Source: Azoarcus sp.
GTDB taxonomy: Bacteria; Pseudomonadota; Gammaproteobacteria; Burkholderiales; Rhodocyclaceae
Length of the DNA stretch: 64,000 bases
Reading direction: 5' to 3'
Assembly: GCA_020725025.1 (NCBI GenBank)
Contig: DYFV01000018.1
Location: 1-64,000 of the forward strand
Shown here: positions 51,711 through 61,911 of the stretch, one piece after another
Numbering within the stretch: position 1 is the first letter of the stretch
Layout: each line of letters starts with the position of its first letter
Notes under the pieces: model-generated
The model's input: the letters and a program-made list of their open reading frames with translations, nothing else
What the model was told of the DNA's origin: nothing
Database searches by the model: none
Made by a program: the position numbers and the translations under genes

Positions 51711-52134
51711 CCGCGACCGCCACAACTTCCGCGAGCAGGGCGTCGAGGTCGTGCACCAGGACCAGCCCATCCGGACCGCGTGCAATGCCGCGCAGCCGAT
51801 GCCCCCCGGGCAGGAACGGCTCGGCCTCGACGAAATCGGATTCCGGCCATGACGCCACGCCGCTCACTTCGTCCACCCACAGGGCCAGCGAGCGGGTCGC
51901 GACATTGACCAGCACGAACTGCGCGGCCGGCACGAGGGCGCGCGGCGGCAGGCCGAAGCGCGCGCGCAGGTCGACGACCGGCATCACCTCGCCGTGCACG
52001 TCGATCACCCCCGGAATGCCGGGATGCGCCTGCGGCAGGGGGGTGATGTCGACCGCCCGTACCACCCGCGCCGTGGCGTCCAGCGGCAAGGCGAATTGCC
52101 GCTCGTCGAGGCTGAATACCACCCCACACTGCAT
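51688..52134 (-). CDS. CheW-like coupling protein (WspB-like)
   Basis: 148 residues, a minimal CheW domain: [24 protein letters not shown] and [22 protein letters not shown]. First gene of the chemosensory operon; its stop lies inside the cheR frame. ATG 52134 (MQCGVVFSL). The promoter must lie in the divergent 256-base spacer to murJ (52135-52390), where I see no confident sigma-70 match. Confidence 0.88.
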   Translation of the reverse strand: MQCGVVFSLDERQFALPLDATARVVRAVDITPLPQAHPGIPGVIDVHGEVMPVVDLRARFGLPPRALVPAAQFVLVNVATRSLALWVDEVSGVASWPESDFVEAEPFLPGGHRLRGIARGPDGLVLVHDLDALLAEVVAVADEVHGGE

Positions 52135-52390
52135 CGCACCCCCCTGTGCGGCACGCAGGCAGCCTCCCCCGGCCACCCGCCCGTCTTTCTACAATAGGCC
52201 ACACCTGCCACCATGCGGTAGGTGGAGTACGGGTTTCTCACAAGTACGGCCTCCCAGGCCGGTATATACACGCGGGAGCGCCAATCGTTCCCCGGCGTCA
52301 CCAACTGTTGCGCCGCGAAACCCCGGTACCCGATGGAATGGAGTCGCGTGTCGCGCGCTATCATCACGACTTTTTCGCCCGCCACCCCGA

Positions 52391-53929
52391 ATGAACCTCC
52401 TGCGCGCCCTCGCCACCGTGAGTGGAATGACCCTGCTCTCGCGCATCCTGGGCTTCGTGCGGGATTTCGTGATCGCGCGCAGCTTCGGCGCCGGGCTCGC
52501 CACTGACGCCTTCTTCGTCGCCTTCCGGCTCCCCAACCTGCTGCGGCGCATGTTCGCGGAAGGCGCCTTCTCCCAGGCCTTCGTGCCCATCCTCGCCGAG
52601 TACAAGAACCGTCAGGGACCGGAGGAAACCCGCCGCCTGGTGGACCGGGTGGCGACCGCGCTGGCGCTGGCGGTGGCGTTGGTGGCGCTGCTCGGGGCGA
52701 TCGCCGCCCCCGCCATCGTGTGGATCTCGGCGCCCGGCTTCCGCGCCGAGCCGGACAAGTTCGCGCTCACCGTCGAGCTCACCCGCATCACCTTCCCCTA
52801 CATCCTGTTCATGTCGCTGGTGGCGTTCGCCGGCGGCATCCTCAACACCTGGAGCCGGTTCGCGATCCCGGCCTTCACGCCGGTGCTGCTCAACGTCTCC
52901 TTCATCGCGATGGCGCTCTTCGCGGCCCCCTACTTCGACCCGCCGGTGCTCGTGCTCGGCTGGGCGGTGTTCCTGGGGGGCGTGCTGCAGGTCGCGCTGC
53001 AGGTACGCCCCCTGGCGCGGCTGGGGATGCTGCCGCGCTTCGACCTCGCCCTCTCCGATCCCGGCGTGCGGCGCATCGCGAAGCTCATGGCGCCGGCGCT
53101 GCTGGGGGTGTCGGTGAGCCAGGTGTCGCTGCTCATCAACACCATCTTCGCCTCCTTCCTGGAAAGCGGCAGCGTGTCCTGGCTCTACTACGCCGACCGG
53201 CTGATGGAGTTTCCGGCGGGGCTGCTCGGGGTCGCCCTGGGCACCATCCTGCTGCCCAGCCTCTCCAAGCTGCACGCCGGCGAGGATCGCGACGGGTTCT
53301 CGTCGCTTCTCGACTGGGGCCTGCGCCTCACCCTGCTGCTCACGCTGCCGGCGGCGCTCGCCCTCGCCCTTCTCGCCGTGCCGCTCATCGCCACCCTCTT
53401 CCACCACGGCGCCTTCGGCGCCGAGGACGTCATGCAGACGCGGCTCGCGCTGGTCGCCTACAGCGTGGGTCTCACCGGGCTCATCCTGGTGAAGATCCTC
53501 GCCCCCGGCTTCTACGCCCGCCAGGACATCCGCACCCCGGTGAAGATCGCGGTGGTGACGCTCGTCGCCACCCAGGTGATGAACCTCGCCTTCATCGTGC
53601 CGCTCAGGCACGCCGGCCTGGCGCTGTCGATCGGGCTGGCGTCGCTGCTCAACGCCGGGCTGCTCTTCCGGGGCCTGCGCGCCCGCGCGGTGTACCGGCC
53701 CCAGCCGGGCTGGCTCGGCTTCGCGCTCAGGATCGCAGTGGCGCTGGCGGTGCTCGGCGCGGTGCTATGGTACGGCATGGGCAGCACGGCCAGCTGGCTC
53801 GAGCAGGACGCCCTCGCCCGCGCGCTGCGCCTGACGGTGCTGGTCACCGTGGGGGCGGCCGCCTACTTCGCGACGCTCTTCGCGCTCGGATTCCGCCTGC
53901 GCGACTTCCGCCGCCGGGGTGCAGTCTAG
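52391..53929 (+). CDS. murJ: Lipid II flippase MurJ
   Basis: 512 residues with about fourteen membrane helices. [30 protein letters not shown] and [32 protein letters not shown] are strongly conserved in MurJ/MviN. It flips lipid II for peptidoglycan synthesis. Start at ATG 52391 matches the family N-terminus; the upstream open frame is not coding. It lies beyond the Wsp-like operon from rpsT. Confidence 0.96.
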   Translation: MNLLRALATVSGMTLLSRILGFVRDFVIARSFGAGLATDAFFVAFRLPNLLRRMFAEGAFSQAFVPILAEYKNRQGPEETRRLVDRVATALALAVALVALLGAIAAPAIVWISAPGFRAEPDKFALTVELTRITFPYILFMSLVAFAGGILNTWSRFAIPAFTPVLLNVSFIAMALFAAPYFDPPVLVLGWAVFLGGVLQVALQVRPLARLGMLPRFDLALSDPGVRRIAKLMAPALLGVSVSQVSLLINTIFASFLESGSVSWLYYADRLMEFPAGLLGVALGTILLPSLSKLHAGEDRDGFSSLLDWGLRLTLLLTLPAALALALLAVPLIATLFHHGAFGAEDVMQTRLALVAYSVGLTGLILVKILAPGFYARQDIRTPVKIAVVTLVATQVMNLAFIVPLRHAGLALSIGLASLLNAGLLFRGLRARAVYRPQPGWLGFALRIAVALAVLGAVLWYGMGSTASWLEQDALARALRLTVLVTVGAAAYFATLFALGFRLRDFRRRGAV

Positions 53930-54026
53930 CGCCTCGGCATCATGGACCGGCGCGGCCGACGCCCCGGATCGCTACAATGGAATGGCATGCGATTCCCGCC
54001 AAACCCACGACCAGGAGACCCGCGGC

Positions 54027-54656
54027 ATGAAAATCACCAGCCAAAGCTTCGCCGACGGCGCACGCATTCCGGACGAATTCGCCTTCTGCAATCCGGCCGA
54101 CGCCGGGCACGTGTGCCTCGGTGCCAACCGCAATCCGCAGCTTGCGTGGAACAGCGTACCGGCCGGAACCCGCTCCTTCGTCCTCATCTGCCACGACCCG
54201 GACGTTCCGAGCCGCGGCGACGACGTGAATCAGGAAGGCCGCACCGTACCGGCGAGCCTGCCGCGGGTGGATTTCTTCCATTGGGTGATGGTCGACCTGC
54301 CGGCCGACCTGCGCGAGATCGCCGCCGGCAGCTTCTCCCGCGAGGTGACGCCGGGCGGCAAGCCCGGCCCCGAGACCGAGCACGGCGCGCGCCACGGCAT
54401 CAACGACTACACCGCGTGGTTCGCCGGCGACGAGGCGATGCGCGGCGACTACTACGGTTACGACGGCCCCTGCCCTCCGTGGAACGACGAGATCGTCCAT
54501 CACTACGTGTTCACGCTGTACGCGCTCGACGTCGAGCGCTGCGCGGTGGAGGGCCGCTTCGGCGGGATCGAGGTGAGGAATGCGATCGCCGGACACATCC
54601 TCGCCGAGGCTAAGCTCACCGGGACCTACAGCCTCAATCCCGAGGTGGCCGGCTGA
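54027..54656 (+). CDS. YbhB/YbcL family (PEBP-like) protein
   Basis: 209 residues. PEBP fold with NPQLAWNSVPAGTRSFVLICHDPD (ligand-pocket DPD), WVMVDLPADLREI and YGYDGPCPPWNDEIVHHYVFTLYALD. Bacterial homologues have no settled role. ATG 54027 follows AGGAGA; a longer frame upstream is not conserved. Its stop lies one base from the stop of the convergent gamma-glutamyltransferase. Confidence 0.9.
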   Translation: MKITSQSFADGARIPDEFAFCNPADAGHVCLGANRNPQLAWNSVPAGTRSFVLICHDPDVPSRGDDVNQEGRTVPASLPRVDFFHWVMVDLPADLREIAAGSFSREVTPGGKPGPETEHGARHGINDYTAWFAGDEAMRGDYYGYDGPCPPWNDEIVHHYVFTLYALDVERCAVEGRFGGIEVRNAIAGHILAEAKLTGTYSLNPEVAG

Positions 54657-54657
54657 T

Positions 54658-56400
54658 TCAGTACCCGGCCGCTTTTCCCTCCCGGCGCGGATCGGCCGCG
54701 CCGGCCCAGCCGCCGGGGCGGCGGACGATCACCGCGAGACCGCTGGTGAGCTCGCGCAGGACCGGCGCATGGCCGAAGGCGACGAGCCGTGCCGCCAGCT
54801 CGCGCCCGGCGGGCCGGTCCTCCACCTCGGTGGGGCCGTTGCGGCTGCCCACGTGGGGCCGTGCGAGCAGCGCGTCCGGCGCGAGCCCCCAGTCGATCAG
54901 GCCCACGATGCTCCCCGCCACGTAGTTGATGATCTGGCTGCCCCCGGGCGAACCGGTGACGGCGAAGAGCCGGCCCGCGCGGTCGAACACGAGGGTGGGC
55001 GCCATGGAACTCCTCGGGCGCTTTCCCGGGCCCACGCGGTTGGGATGCGGTCCGCGCGCGCCGGCCGGCCGGAACGAGAAATCGGTGAGCTGGTTGTTGA
55101 GCAGAAAGCCGCGCACCATGCGCCGGCTGCCGAAGGCGTCCTCGATCGACGCGGTGAGCGCGACGGCATTGCCCGCGGCATCGACGATGGACAGGTGCGA
55201 AGTCGAGGGCAGCTCCGGGGCGCGGGCGGCCGCCCCCGGGCCCGGGGCACCGGGAGGCACGCCCGGCGCAGCGCGCCCCAGGCTCTCGTCGAGGCGCAGT
55301 TGCGCGGCGCGCGAGGCGAGGTAGGCCGGCTCGACCAGCCGCTCGGCCGGGACCGGCATCGCCTTCGGGTCGCCGTACCAGGCATCCCGGTCGGCGAAGG
55401 CCAGCCGCCCGGCCTCGCTGAACAGATGGGCGGCGAAGGCCGAATCGGGGGCGAGCTCGGCCATGCGCACGCTCTCGAGCACCCCCAGCAAGGCCAGCAC
55501 CGTCCCGCCGCCCGAGCTCGGCGGCGGCATGCCGCACACCCGGTGGCGCCGATAGCTGCCGCACAGCGGCTCGCGCTCGATCGCGCGATAGGCGGCCAGA
55601 TCCTCCACGGAGAGCTTGCCCGGGTTCGGCTCGGAGGCGACCGCAGCGACGATGTCGCGAGCGATCCCGCCGGTGTAGAACGCGTCCGCGCCCGAATCCG
55701 CCACGGTGCGGAGCACCTCGGCCAGCGCCGGATTGCGCAGGGTGGCACCCACGGCCAGGGGCCGGCCGTCCGAATCGAAGAAGAGACGCCGCGCGCCCGG
55801 ATCGGCGGCGAGGAAGCGGTCGCGTGCGACGAGCGCATGCAGGCGCGGCGAGACCGGGAACCCCTCCTCCGCCAGCCGGATCGCAGGCGCGAACAGTCGC
55901 TTCCACGGCAGCCGTCCGTGCCGGGCGTGGACCGCCTCGACGAGCCGCAGGAGCCCCGGTGCCCCTACCGCGCGTCCGCCCACCGCGGCGGCGTGGAAGG
56001 CGAGCGGCTCGCCACCGGCGTCGAGAAAGAGCCCCGCATCGACACCCTGCGGCGCGGTCTCCCGCCCGTCCCAGGCGCTCACCCGCCCGGTGCGCGCGTC
56101 GTGGTGCAGCAGGAAGGCGCCGCCGCCGATCCCCGAGGACTGCGGCTCGACCACGTTGAGCACGAGGACCGCGGCGATCGCCGCATCCACCGCGCTGCCG
56201 CCCTCGCGCAGGGCGGAGAGGGCGGCATCGGTGGCATGGGGGTTGGCGGTGACGACCATGGCGCGCGGGGCGACGGCCGCCGGGCCCGGGGCGAAGCCGG
56301 TGGCGGCTTCGGGCTGGTGCGGCGTCTGGGCCGGCAGTGCTGCCGGAAAGGCCAGGGCGGCGGCGAGGAGGAAGACACAGGCGTGGCGCAGGCTGGGCAT
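54658..56400 (-). CDS. ggt: Gamma-glutamyltransferase
   Basis: 580 residues. Signal peptide (HACVFLLAAALAFPAALPAQ), then heavy and light chain of the Ntn-hydrolase. Autocleavage would occur before the nucleophile T400 in PSTSHLSIVD (E. coli has TTHYS). GSPGGSQIINYVA and PSSGGGTVLALLGVLE are family motifs. Acts on glutathione and other gamma-glutamyl compounds in the periplasm. A proline/glycine-rich insertion (about 379-395) precedes the cleavage site. Confidence 0.92.
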   Translation of the reverse strand: MPSLRHACVFLLAAALAFPAALPAQTPHQPEAATGFAPGPAAVAPRAMVVTANPHATDAALSALREGGSAVDAAIAAVLVLNVVEPQSSGIGGGAFLLHHDARTGRVSAWDGRETAPQGVDAGLFLDAGGEPLAFHAAAVGGRAVGAPGLLRLVEAVHARHGRLPWKRLFAPAIRLAEEGFPVSPRLHALVARDRFLAADPGARRLFFDSDGRPLAVGATLRNPALAEVLRTVADSGADAFYTGGIARDIVAAVASEPNPGKLSVEDLAAYRAIEREPLCGSYRRHRVCGMPPPSSGGGTVLALLGVLESVRMAELAPDSAFAAHLFSEAGRLAFADRDAWYGDPKAMPVPAERLVEPAYLASRAAQLRLDESLGRAAPGVPPGAPGPGAAARAPELPSTSHLSIVDAAGNAVALTASIEDAFGSRRMVRGFLLNNQLTDFSFRPAGARGPHPNRVGPGKRPRSSMAPTLVFDRAGRLFAVTGSPGGSQIINYVAGSIVGLIDWGLAPDALLARPHVGSRNGPTEVEDRPAGRELAARLVAFGHAPVLRELTSGLAVIVRRPGGWAGAADPRREGKAAGY

Positions 56401-56504
56401 GGGCAGGACTCCGGCTGGGCAGCCGCCAGCCTAGCACGCACCGCGGCCAACGTCGCCCGGACGGAGCGCAGCGGAATCCGGGGCGGCGGCGGACCGGATG
56501 CGGG

Positions 56505-57764
56505 CTACGGGATGGCGTAGGGCGCAAGCCGGCGCGCCACCGCCGGCAGCGCGAAGCGCGGATAGTCGGGCAGCCCGTCCACCCACGCCGGCGACACCTC
56601 CCCCTCGATCAGCGGCTGGAGGTAGCGCCGCGCCGTTTCGGTGATGTACAGGCCGTCGGCGCGAATGAACTCGCGCGGCACCCGCCGCTCCAGGTTGGCG
56701 ACGGCGGCAACGGGGACAGGCTCGACGACCCACCGGTAGGGCGCGTCGGCGAGCCTCCGGATGGCGGGCATGACCCCGTCGCGGCCGGCGAGGGCGTAGT
56801 CGACCGCGGCGCGGCCCACCGCCCGCGCGTGGGCGTGGTCGGTGGCCGAGACGAGATGGCCCGCCGCGCGCTGGAGGTAGTCGGGGATCGCCCAGTGGTG
56901 CTTGTAGCCGAGCCGGGCATGGATGAGTCGCGCGATGCACTGGCCGGCGCCGCCCAACTGCACGTGGCCCTTGGCGTCGTGATCCTGCTCCATCACCAGC
57001 GAGCCGTCTGCATGGCGGATGCCTTCCGACACCGTGATGGCGCAGTAGCCCAGGCGGCGCACCGTCTCCTCTACCTTCGCCAGGAACACCGCCTCGTCGA
57101 AGGGTACTTCCGGCAGCAGCACGATGTGGGGAGGCTCGTCCTCGTGGCGGGAGGCGAGCGCGGTGGCGGCCGCGAGCCAGCCGGCGTTGCGGCCCATCAC
57201 CTCCATCACGAAGGCGCGCCCCACCCGGCTCGCCATCGCTGCCAGGTCGAGGCCCGCCTCGCGCATGCCGGTGGCCACGTACTTGGCGGCCGAGCCGAAG
57301 CCCGGGGAGCAGTCCGTCCCCTCGAGGTCGTTGTCCACCGTCTTGGGCACGCCCACGCATACCAGCGGGTAGCCGCGCCGCTTCGCCTCGGCCGACACTT
57401 TGGCCACCGTCTCCATGGAGCCGTTGCCGCCGTTGTAGAGGAACCAGCGGATGTCGTGGGCGGCGAACACCGCGAACAGGCGGTCGTACTGTGCCGGGTT
57501 GTCCTGGGGCGGATCGAGATCGAAGCGGCAGGAGCCGAAAGCCCCGCCCGGCGTGCGCGCGAGCAGCGCGAGATCGCGCGCGGTGAGCGAGGCGGTATCC
57601 ACCAGGTCTTCGCCCAGCGCGCCGAGGATCCCGTGCCGTCCGGCAAGCACGGTGCCGACTTCGCCGGCATGCTCGCGCGCGGCCTCGATCACGCTCGCCG
57701 CCGAGGCATTGATCACCGCGGTGACGCCGCCCGCCTGGGCGTAGAAGAGGTTGGACTTCTTCAT
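56505..57764 (-). CDS. pfp: Pyrophosphate-type 6-phosphofructokinase
   Basis: 419 residues. PFK family: GGNGSMETV and GVPKTVDNDLEGTD. Lys in PKTVDND, where ATP-dependent PFKs have Gly, marks the PPi-dependent class. The enzyme interconverts fructose 6-phosphate and fructose 1,6-bisphosphate reversibly. ATG 57764. A strong hairpin lies between it and adk, which precedes it on the same strand. The phosphoryl donor is inferred from motif only. Confidence 0.88.
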   Translation of the reverse strand: MKKSNLFYAQAGGVTAVINASAASVIEAAREHAGEVGTVLAGRHGILGALGEDLVDTASLTARDLALLARTPGGAFGSCRFDLDPPQDNPAQYDRLFAVFAAHDIRWFLYNGGNGSMETVAKVSAEAKRRGYPLVCVGVPKTVDNDLEGTDCSPGFGSAAKYVATGMREAGLDLAAMASRVGRAFVMEVMGRNAGWLAAATALASRHEDEPPHIVLLPEVPFDEAVFLAKVEETVRRLGYCAITVSEGIRHADGSLVMEQDHDAKGHVQLGGAGQCIARLIHARLGYKHHWAIPDYLQRAAGHLVSATDHAHARAVGRAAVDYALAGRDGVMPAIRRLADAPYRWVVEPVPVAAVANLERRVPREFIRADGLYITETARRYLQPLIEGEVSPAWVDGLPDYPRFALPAVARRLAPYAIP

Positions 57765-57781
57765 CGGACTCCAGAATGAGC

Positions 57782-57821
57782 GCGCGGCGAGGAGCGGGAT
57801 CCGTCCCGCCGCTCGCCGCGC
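57782..57821 (-). terminator. Two-part perfect hairpin between adk and pfp
   Basis: Outer stem GCGCGGCGAG/CTCGCCGCGC (57782-57791 and 57812-57821) and inner GCGGGA/TCCCGC around a TCCG loop. Starts 24 bases after the adk stop and precedes pfp. No T-run; likely a transcript end or attenuator for adk. Confidence 0.55.
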
Positions 57822-57845
57822 TGGCCGTGCCGAACGGCTATCGGC

Positions 57846-59358
<1,513 letters not shown>

Positions 59359-59363
59359 GGCGA

Positions 59364-59555
59364 TCAGCGACGCAGGGCGTCGACCTCCTCGGCCGGCATC
59401 TGGCGCGCCTCCTCCTCCAGCATCACCGGGATGCCGTCGCGGATGGGATAGGCCAGCCGGTCGGCCTTGCACACCAGCTCCTGCTTGTCCTTCAGGTAGT
59501 CGAGCGGCCCCTTGCAGATCGGGCACACCAGGATCTCAAGCAGTCTCGCGTCCAT
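59364..59555 (-). CDS. Trm112 family protein
   Basis: 63 residues. [18 protein letters not shown], zinc-type cysteines (CPIC ... C), [16 protein letters not shown]. Homologues are small partner proteins of methyltransferases; in this operon it sits between lpxK and kdsB. It overlaps the lpxK end by 20 bases. Confidence 0.92.
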   Translation of the reverse strand: MDARLLEILVCPICKGPLDYLKDKQELVCKADRLAYPIRDGIPVMLEEEARQMPAEEVDALRR

Positions 59556-60561
59556 GCGTCAGTCTCTCCAGTATGCGTTCGGCCGCGCCTGCGGCGATGC
59601 GTGCCGTGACCGGAAACTCCCAGGTGTCGGGCAGCGCAAAAGCCGCGCATTTTACCGCATCCTTGCTCGTCATGACGCTGGCCTCGCCCGGAGCGAAGGC
59701 GAGATCGGACGGGGTGAACCGGTGGTGGTCGGGAAACGCGTGCGGCACCACCTCGATCCCCATGCCCGCGAGCTGCGCGAAGAAGCGCTCGGGCCGGCCG
59801 ATGCCGGCCACCGCGTGCACCCGCCGCCCGCGGAAGTCCGCCGCCGGGCGCGTCTCGCGCCCGTCCAGGCTGCGGAAGACATCGCCCGCGAGTGCCATCC
59901 CGAACACCGGAACGTCACCCAGGCGCCTTACCAGCACGGGCGAGATCGCTCCGTGCGCAAGCACGACGTCGACCTCGCGCAGCCGCTCCACGCCTTCGCG
60001 GAGCGGCCCCGCCGGCAGGCGCCAGCGATTGCCGAGCGTATCTTCATCGACCACAGCGACTTCGACATCGCGGGCCAGCCGATAGTGCTGCAGGCCGTCG
60101 TCGCAGACGATCACATTGCACCCGGGATGGGCAGCGAGGAGCGCACGCGCTGCGGCCGGGCGGTCGGCACCCACTGCCAGCGGACAGCCGGTGAGCCGGG
60201 CGAGCAGCACCGGCTCGTCGCCGAAACGGGCCGCCTCGCCGTCCGCGGGCACGAGCGCCACGTCCGTCACCTCCCCGCCGTAGCCGCGGCTCACGATGCC
60301 GGGAGAGAAGCCGGCCTCGCGCAGGCGCGCCACCAGCCAGGCGACGACCGGGGTCTTGCCGCTGCCGCCTACCGCGATGTTGCCTACCACGATCACGGGT
60401 ACCGGAAGACGCTCGGATCGCAGCACGCCGAGGCGGTACAGCGCGCGCCGCAGTCCCGCGAGCACGGCGAACACGGCCGCGAGCGGAAGCAGCGCGATCG
60501 CGGCGAGCGAGCGCCTGCGCCAGAAAGCGGGCGCTTCGCGTGGCGCGGACGGGCCGGACAC
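59536..60561 (-). CDS. lpxK: Tetraacyldisaccharide 4'-kinase
   Basis: 341 residues. Phosphorylates the lipid A precursor on the inner membrane. One N-terminal hydrophobic segment (about 19-36), Walker A GGSGKT (65-70), then GIVSRGYGG and [16 protein letters not shown]. The start is GTG 60561 ([10 protein letters not shown]), preceded by TGAGGCGG and located just after exbD. An in-frame ATG 21 codons upstream would overlap exbD. Confidence 0.9.
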   Translation of the reverse strand: MSGPSAPREAPAFWRRRSLAAIALLPLAAVFAVLAGLRRALYRLGVLRSERLPVPVIVVGNIAVGGSGKTPVVAWLVARLREAGFSPGIVSRGYGGEVTDVALVPADGEAARFGDEPVLLARLTGCPLAVGADRPAAARALLAAHPGCNVIVCDDGLQHYRLARDVEVAVVDEDTLGNRWRLPAGPLREGVERLREVDVVLAHGAISPVLVRRLGDVPVFGMALAGDVFRSLDGRETRPAADFRGRRVHAVAGIGRPERFFAQLAGMGIEVVPHAFPDHHRFTPSDLAFAPGEASVMTSKDAVKCAAFALPDTWEFPVTARIAAGAAERILERLTHGRETA

Positions 60562-60568
60562 GCCCGCC

Positions 60569-60997
60569 TCAGGGATTGGGATTGGGGGACTGGACCGCGA
60601 AGGTGATGTGCGCGAGGCCGGCACGCTGCGCCGCCTGCATCACGTCGATCACGCGCTGGTGGTCGGCCTTCGCGTCGCCGTTGATCACCACCACCGGCTC
60701 GGCCACGCCCGGCGTCAGGGCCCGCTCGAGCGCGGCGGCGATCGCGCCCACGTCGCGCCCGCGCACCGGTTCGCGGTTGACCAGGACCTCGCCCGCCGCC
60801 GTGACCACGACCACGATCTCCTCGGGTGCGGTGCCGGCTGCATCGGATTGCGCCGAAGGGAGGTTCACCTCCAGGCCGGAGATCTTCGAGAAAGTGGTGG
60901 TCAGCATCAGGAAGATGAGGATGACCAGCACCACGTCGATGAGCGGGATCAGGTTGATGTCCGGATCCTCGCGCCGGCCGCCGCGCAGGAAGTTCAT
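60569..60997 (-). CDS. exbD: ExbD/TolR-family biopolymer transport protein
   Basis: 142 residues. One transmembrane helix with the conserved Asp (D21) in IPLIDVVLVILIFLM, followed by a periplasmic domain. Works with ExbB as a proton-driven motor for TonB-type transport. Overlaps the exbB stop by ATGA. Confidence 0.93.
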   Translation of the reverse strand: MNFLRGGRREDPDINLIPLIDVVLVILIFLMLTTTFSKISGLEVNLPSAQSDAAGTAPEEIVVVVTAAGEVLVNREPVRGRDVGAIAAALERALTPGVAEPVVVINGDAKADHQRVIDVMQAAQRAGLAHITFAVQSPNPNP

Positions 60998-61608
60998 GCT
61001 GCCGCCCGCCGGTCGCCGTGGACCACCTCGACGAGCATGATGGCCTGCTGCTCCATGTCGATCACGAGGCTGTCGACGAGCGCCCGGAAGTGGCGCCAGA
61101 AGATGGTGGCGGGAATCGCGATGATGAGGCCCGCGCCGGTCGTGTTCAGCGCGATCGCGATGCCCTGGGCCAGCAACTGGGGGTTGGCCCCGGAGACGCC
61201 CTGCGAGGAGAAGATGTCGATCATGCCGACGATGGTGCCGAAGAGCCCCATCAGCGGGCTGATGGCGGCGATGGTGCCGAGGGTGGTGAGGAATCGCTCA
61301 AGCTCGTGCGCCACCGCACGCCCGGCCTCCTCGATCGACTCCTTCATCACCTCGCGGGAGCAGTTCATGTTGCGCAGGCCGGCGGCGAGCACCCGTCCGA
61401 GCGCCGAATGGGCCGACACGCGGTTGATCATTTCGGCCGACACGCCGTGCTGGCGCAGGTCCGCGAGCACCTGCTCCAGCAGGCCCACGGGTACGACCTT
61501 GGATCGGCGCAGGGACAGCGAGCGCTCGATGATGAGCGCGACAGCGACGACCGAGGTCAGCAGAAGCGGCCACATCGGCCAGCCCGAGGCCTGTACGAGC
61601 TCGATCAC
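60994..61608 (-). CDS. exbB: ExbB/TolQ/MotA-family proton channel protein
   Basis: 204 residues if started at GTG 61608. Three hydrophobic segments (about 12-28, 114-135 and 145-166), with GLFGTIVGMID and ALNTTGAGLIIAIPATIFW conserved. GGAG lies 9 bases before GTG 61608. TTG 61614, two codons further out, is possible but sits only three bases from that Shine-Dalgarno. No tonB gene is seen here. Heads the operon exbB-exbD-lpxK-trm112-kdsB. Confidence 0.92.
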   Translation of the reverse strand: MIELVQASGWPMWPLLLTSVVAVALIIERSLSLRRSKVVPVGLLEQVLADLRQHGVSAEMINRVSAHSALGRVLAAGLRNMNCSREVMKESIEEAGRAVAHELERFLTTLGTIAAISPLMGLFGTIVGMIDIFSSQGVSGANPQLLAQGIAIALNTTGAGLIIAIPATIFWRHFRALVDSLVIDMEQQAIMLVEVVHGDRRAAA

Positions 61609-61698
61609 GCGCAAGTTCTCCGGATGGGAAAGGCGGAACTCTAGCGTTCGCGCGACCGCAGGGCAAGGCCTCAGGCTATCGTCATGACGAGCGGCGAA

Positions 61699-61733
61699 AA
61701 ATCCACAAAACCTGTGGATAAGTATGTGGATTG
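61699..61733. promoter_or_regulatory. Cluster of DnaA-box-like sequences
   Basis: AAATCCACA (61699-61707, plus strand), TTATCCACA (61721-61713, minus strand, perfect consensus) and CAATCCACA (61733-61725, minus). The first two face each other as an inverted repeat with a five-base spacer. Confidence 0.5.
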
Positions 61734-61898
61734 CGGGCCGGTTCGGTCCAGGAAGGCCGTTCCGTCAAGCATTTCCTTGGATCGATGCAAAATTAGGCAA
61801 CACAAATTCCCTTTTTTTTCAGGCACTTGATAAATTACCCAGGAAACGCGGGGCTTTCGGGGGCGATGCTTGACAGAGCGCATAACTTGTGGATTCGC

Positions 61899-61904
61899 TA
61901 TAAT
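61899..61904 (+). promoter_or_regulatory. Consensus -10 abutting xseA
   Basis: TATAAT ends seven bases before the xseA ATG (61912), so a transcript would begin at or near the start codon. TTGACA at 61870-61875 is 23 bases away, too far for an ideal -35. Confidence 0.5.
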
Positions 61905-61911
61905 CGCGCCT

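Larger units (their letters stand above)
61609..61911. other. 303-base spacer exbB/xseA with DnaA-box-like cluster
   Basis: No coding frame. Around 61699-61733 three ATCCACA cores cluster, one being the perfect TTATCCACA (minus strand, 61713-61721). A fourth lies at 61888-61896. An AT-rich tract with eight T occupies about 61800-61840. The exbB start side has no clear promoter; the xseA side has TATAAT. Confidence 0.65.

Noticed and set aside
56505-57764. ATP-dependent phosphofructokinase
   Set aside because: PKTVDND instead of PGTIDND argues for the pyrophosphate class.
61699-61840. Chromosomal origin of replication
   Set aside because: DnaA-like boxes and an AT-rich tract are present, but no dnaA, dnaN, gidA or parAB genes adjoin. 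A regulatory or titration site is more modest and fits better.
61870-61904. TTGACA and TATAAT read as a matched sigma-70 promoter for xseA
   Set aside because: The spacer is 23 bases, well above the usual 16-18. Only the -10 is kept.
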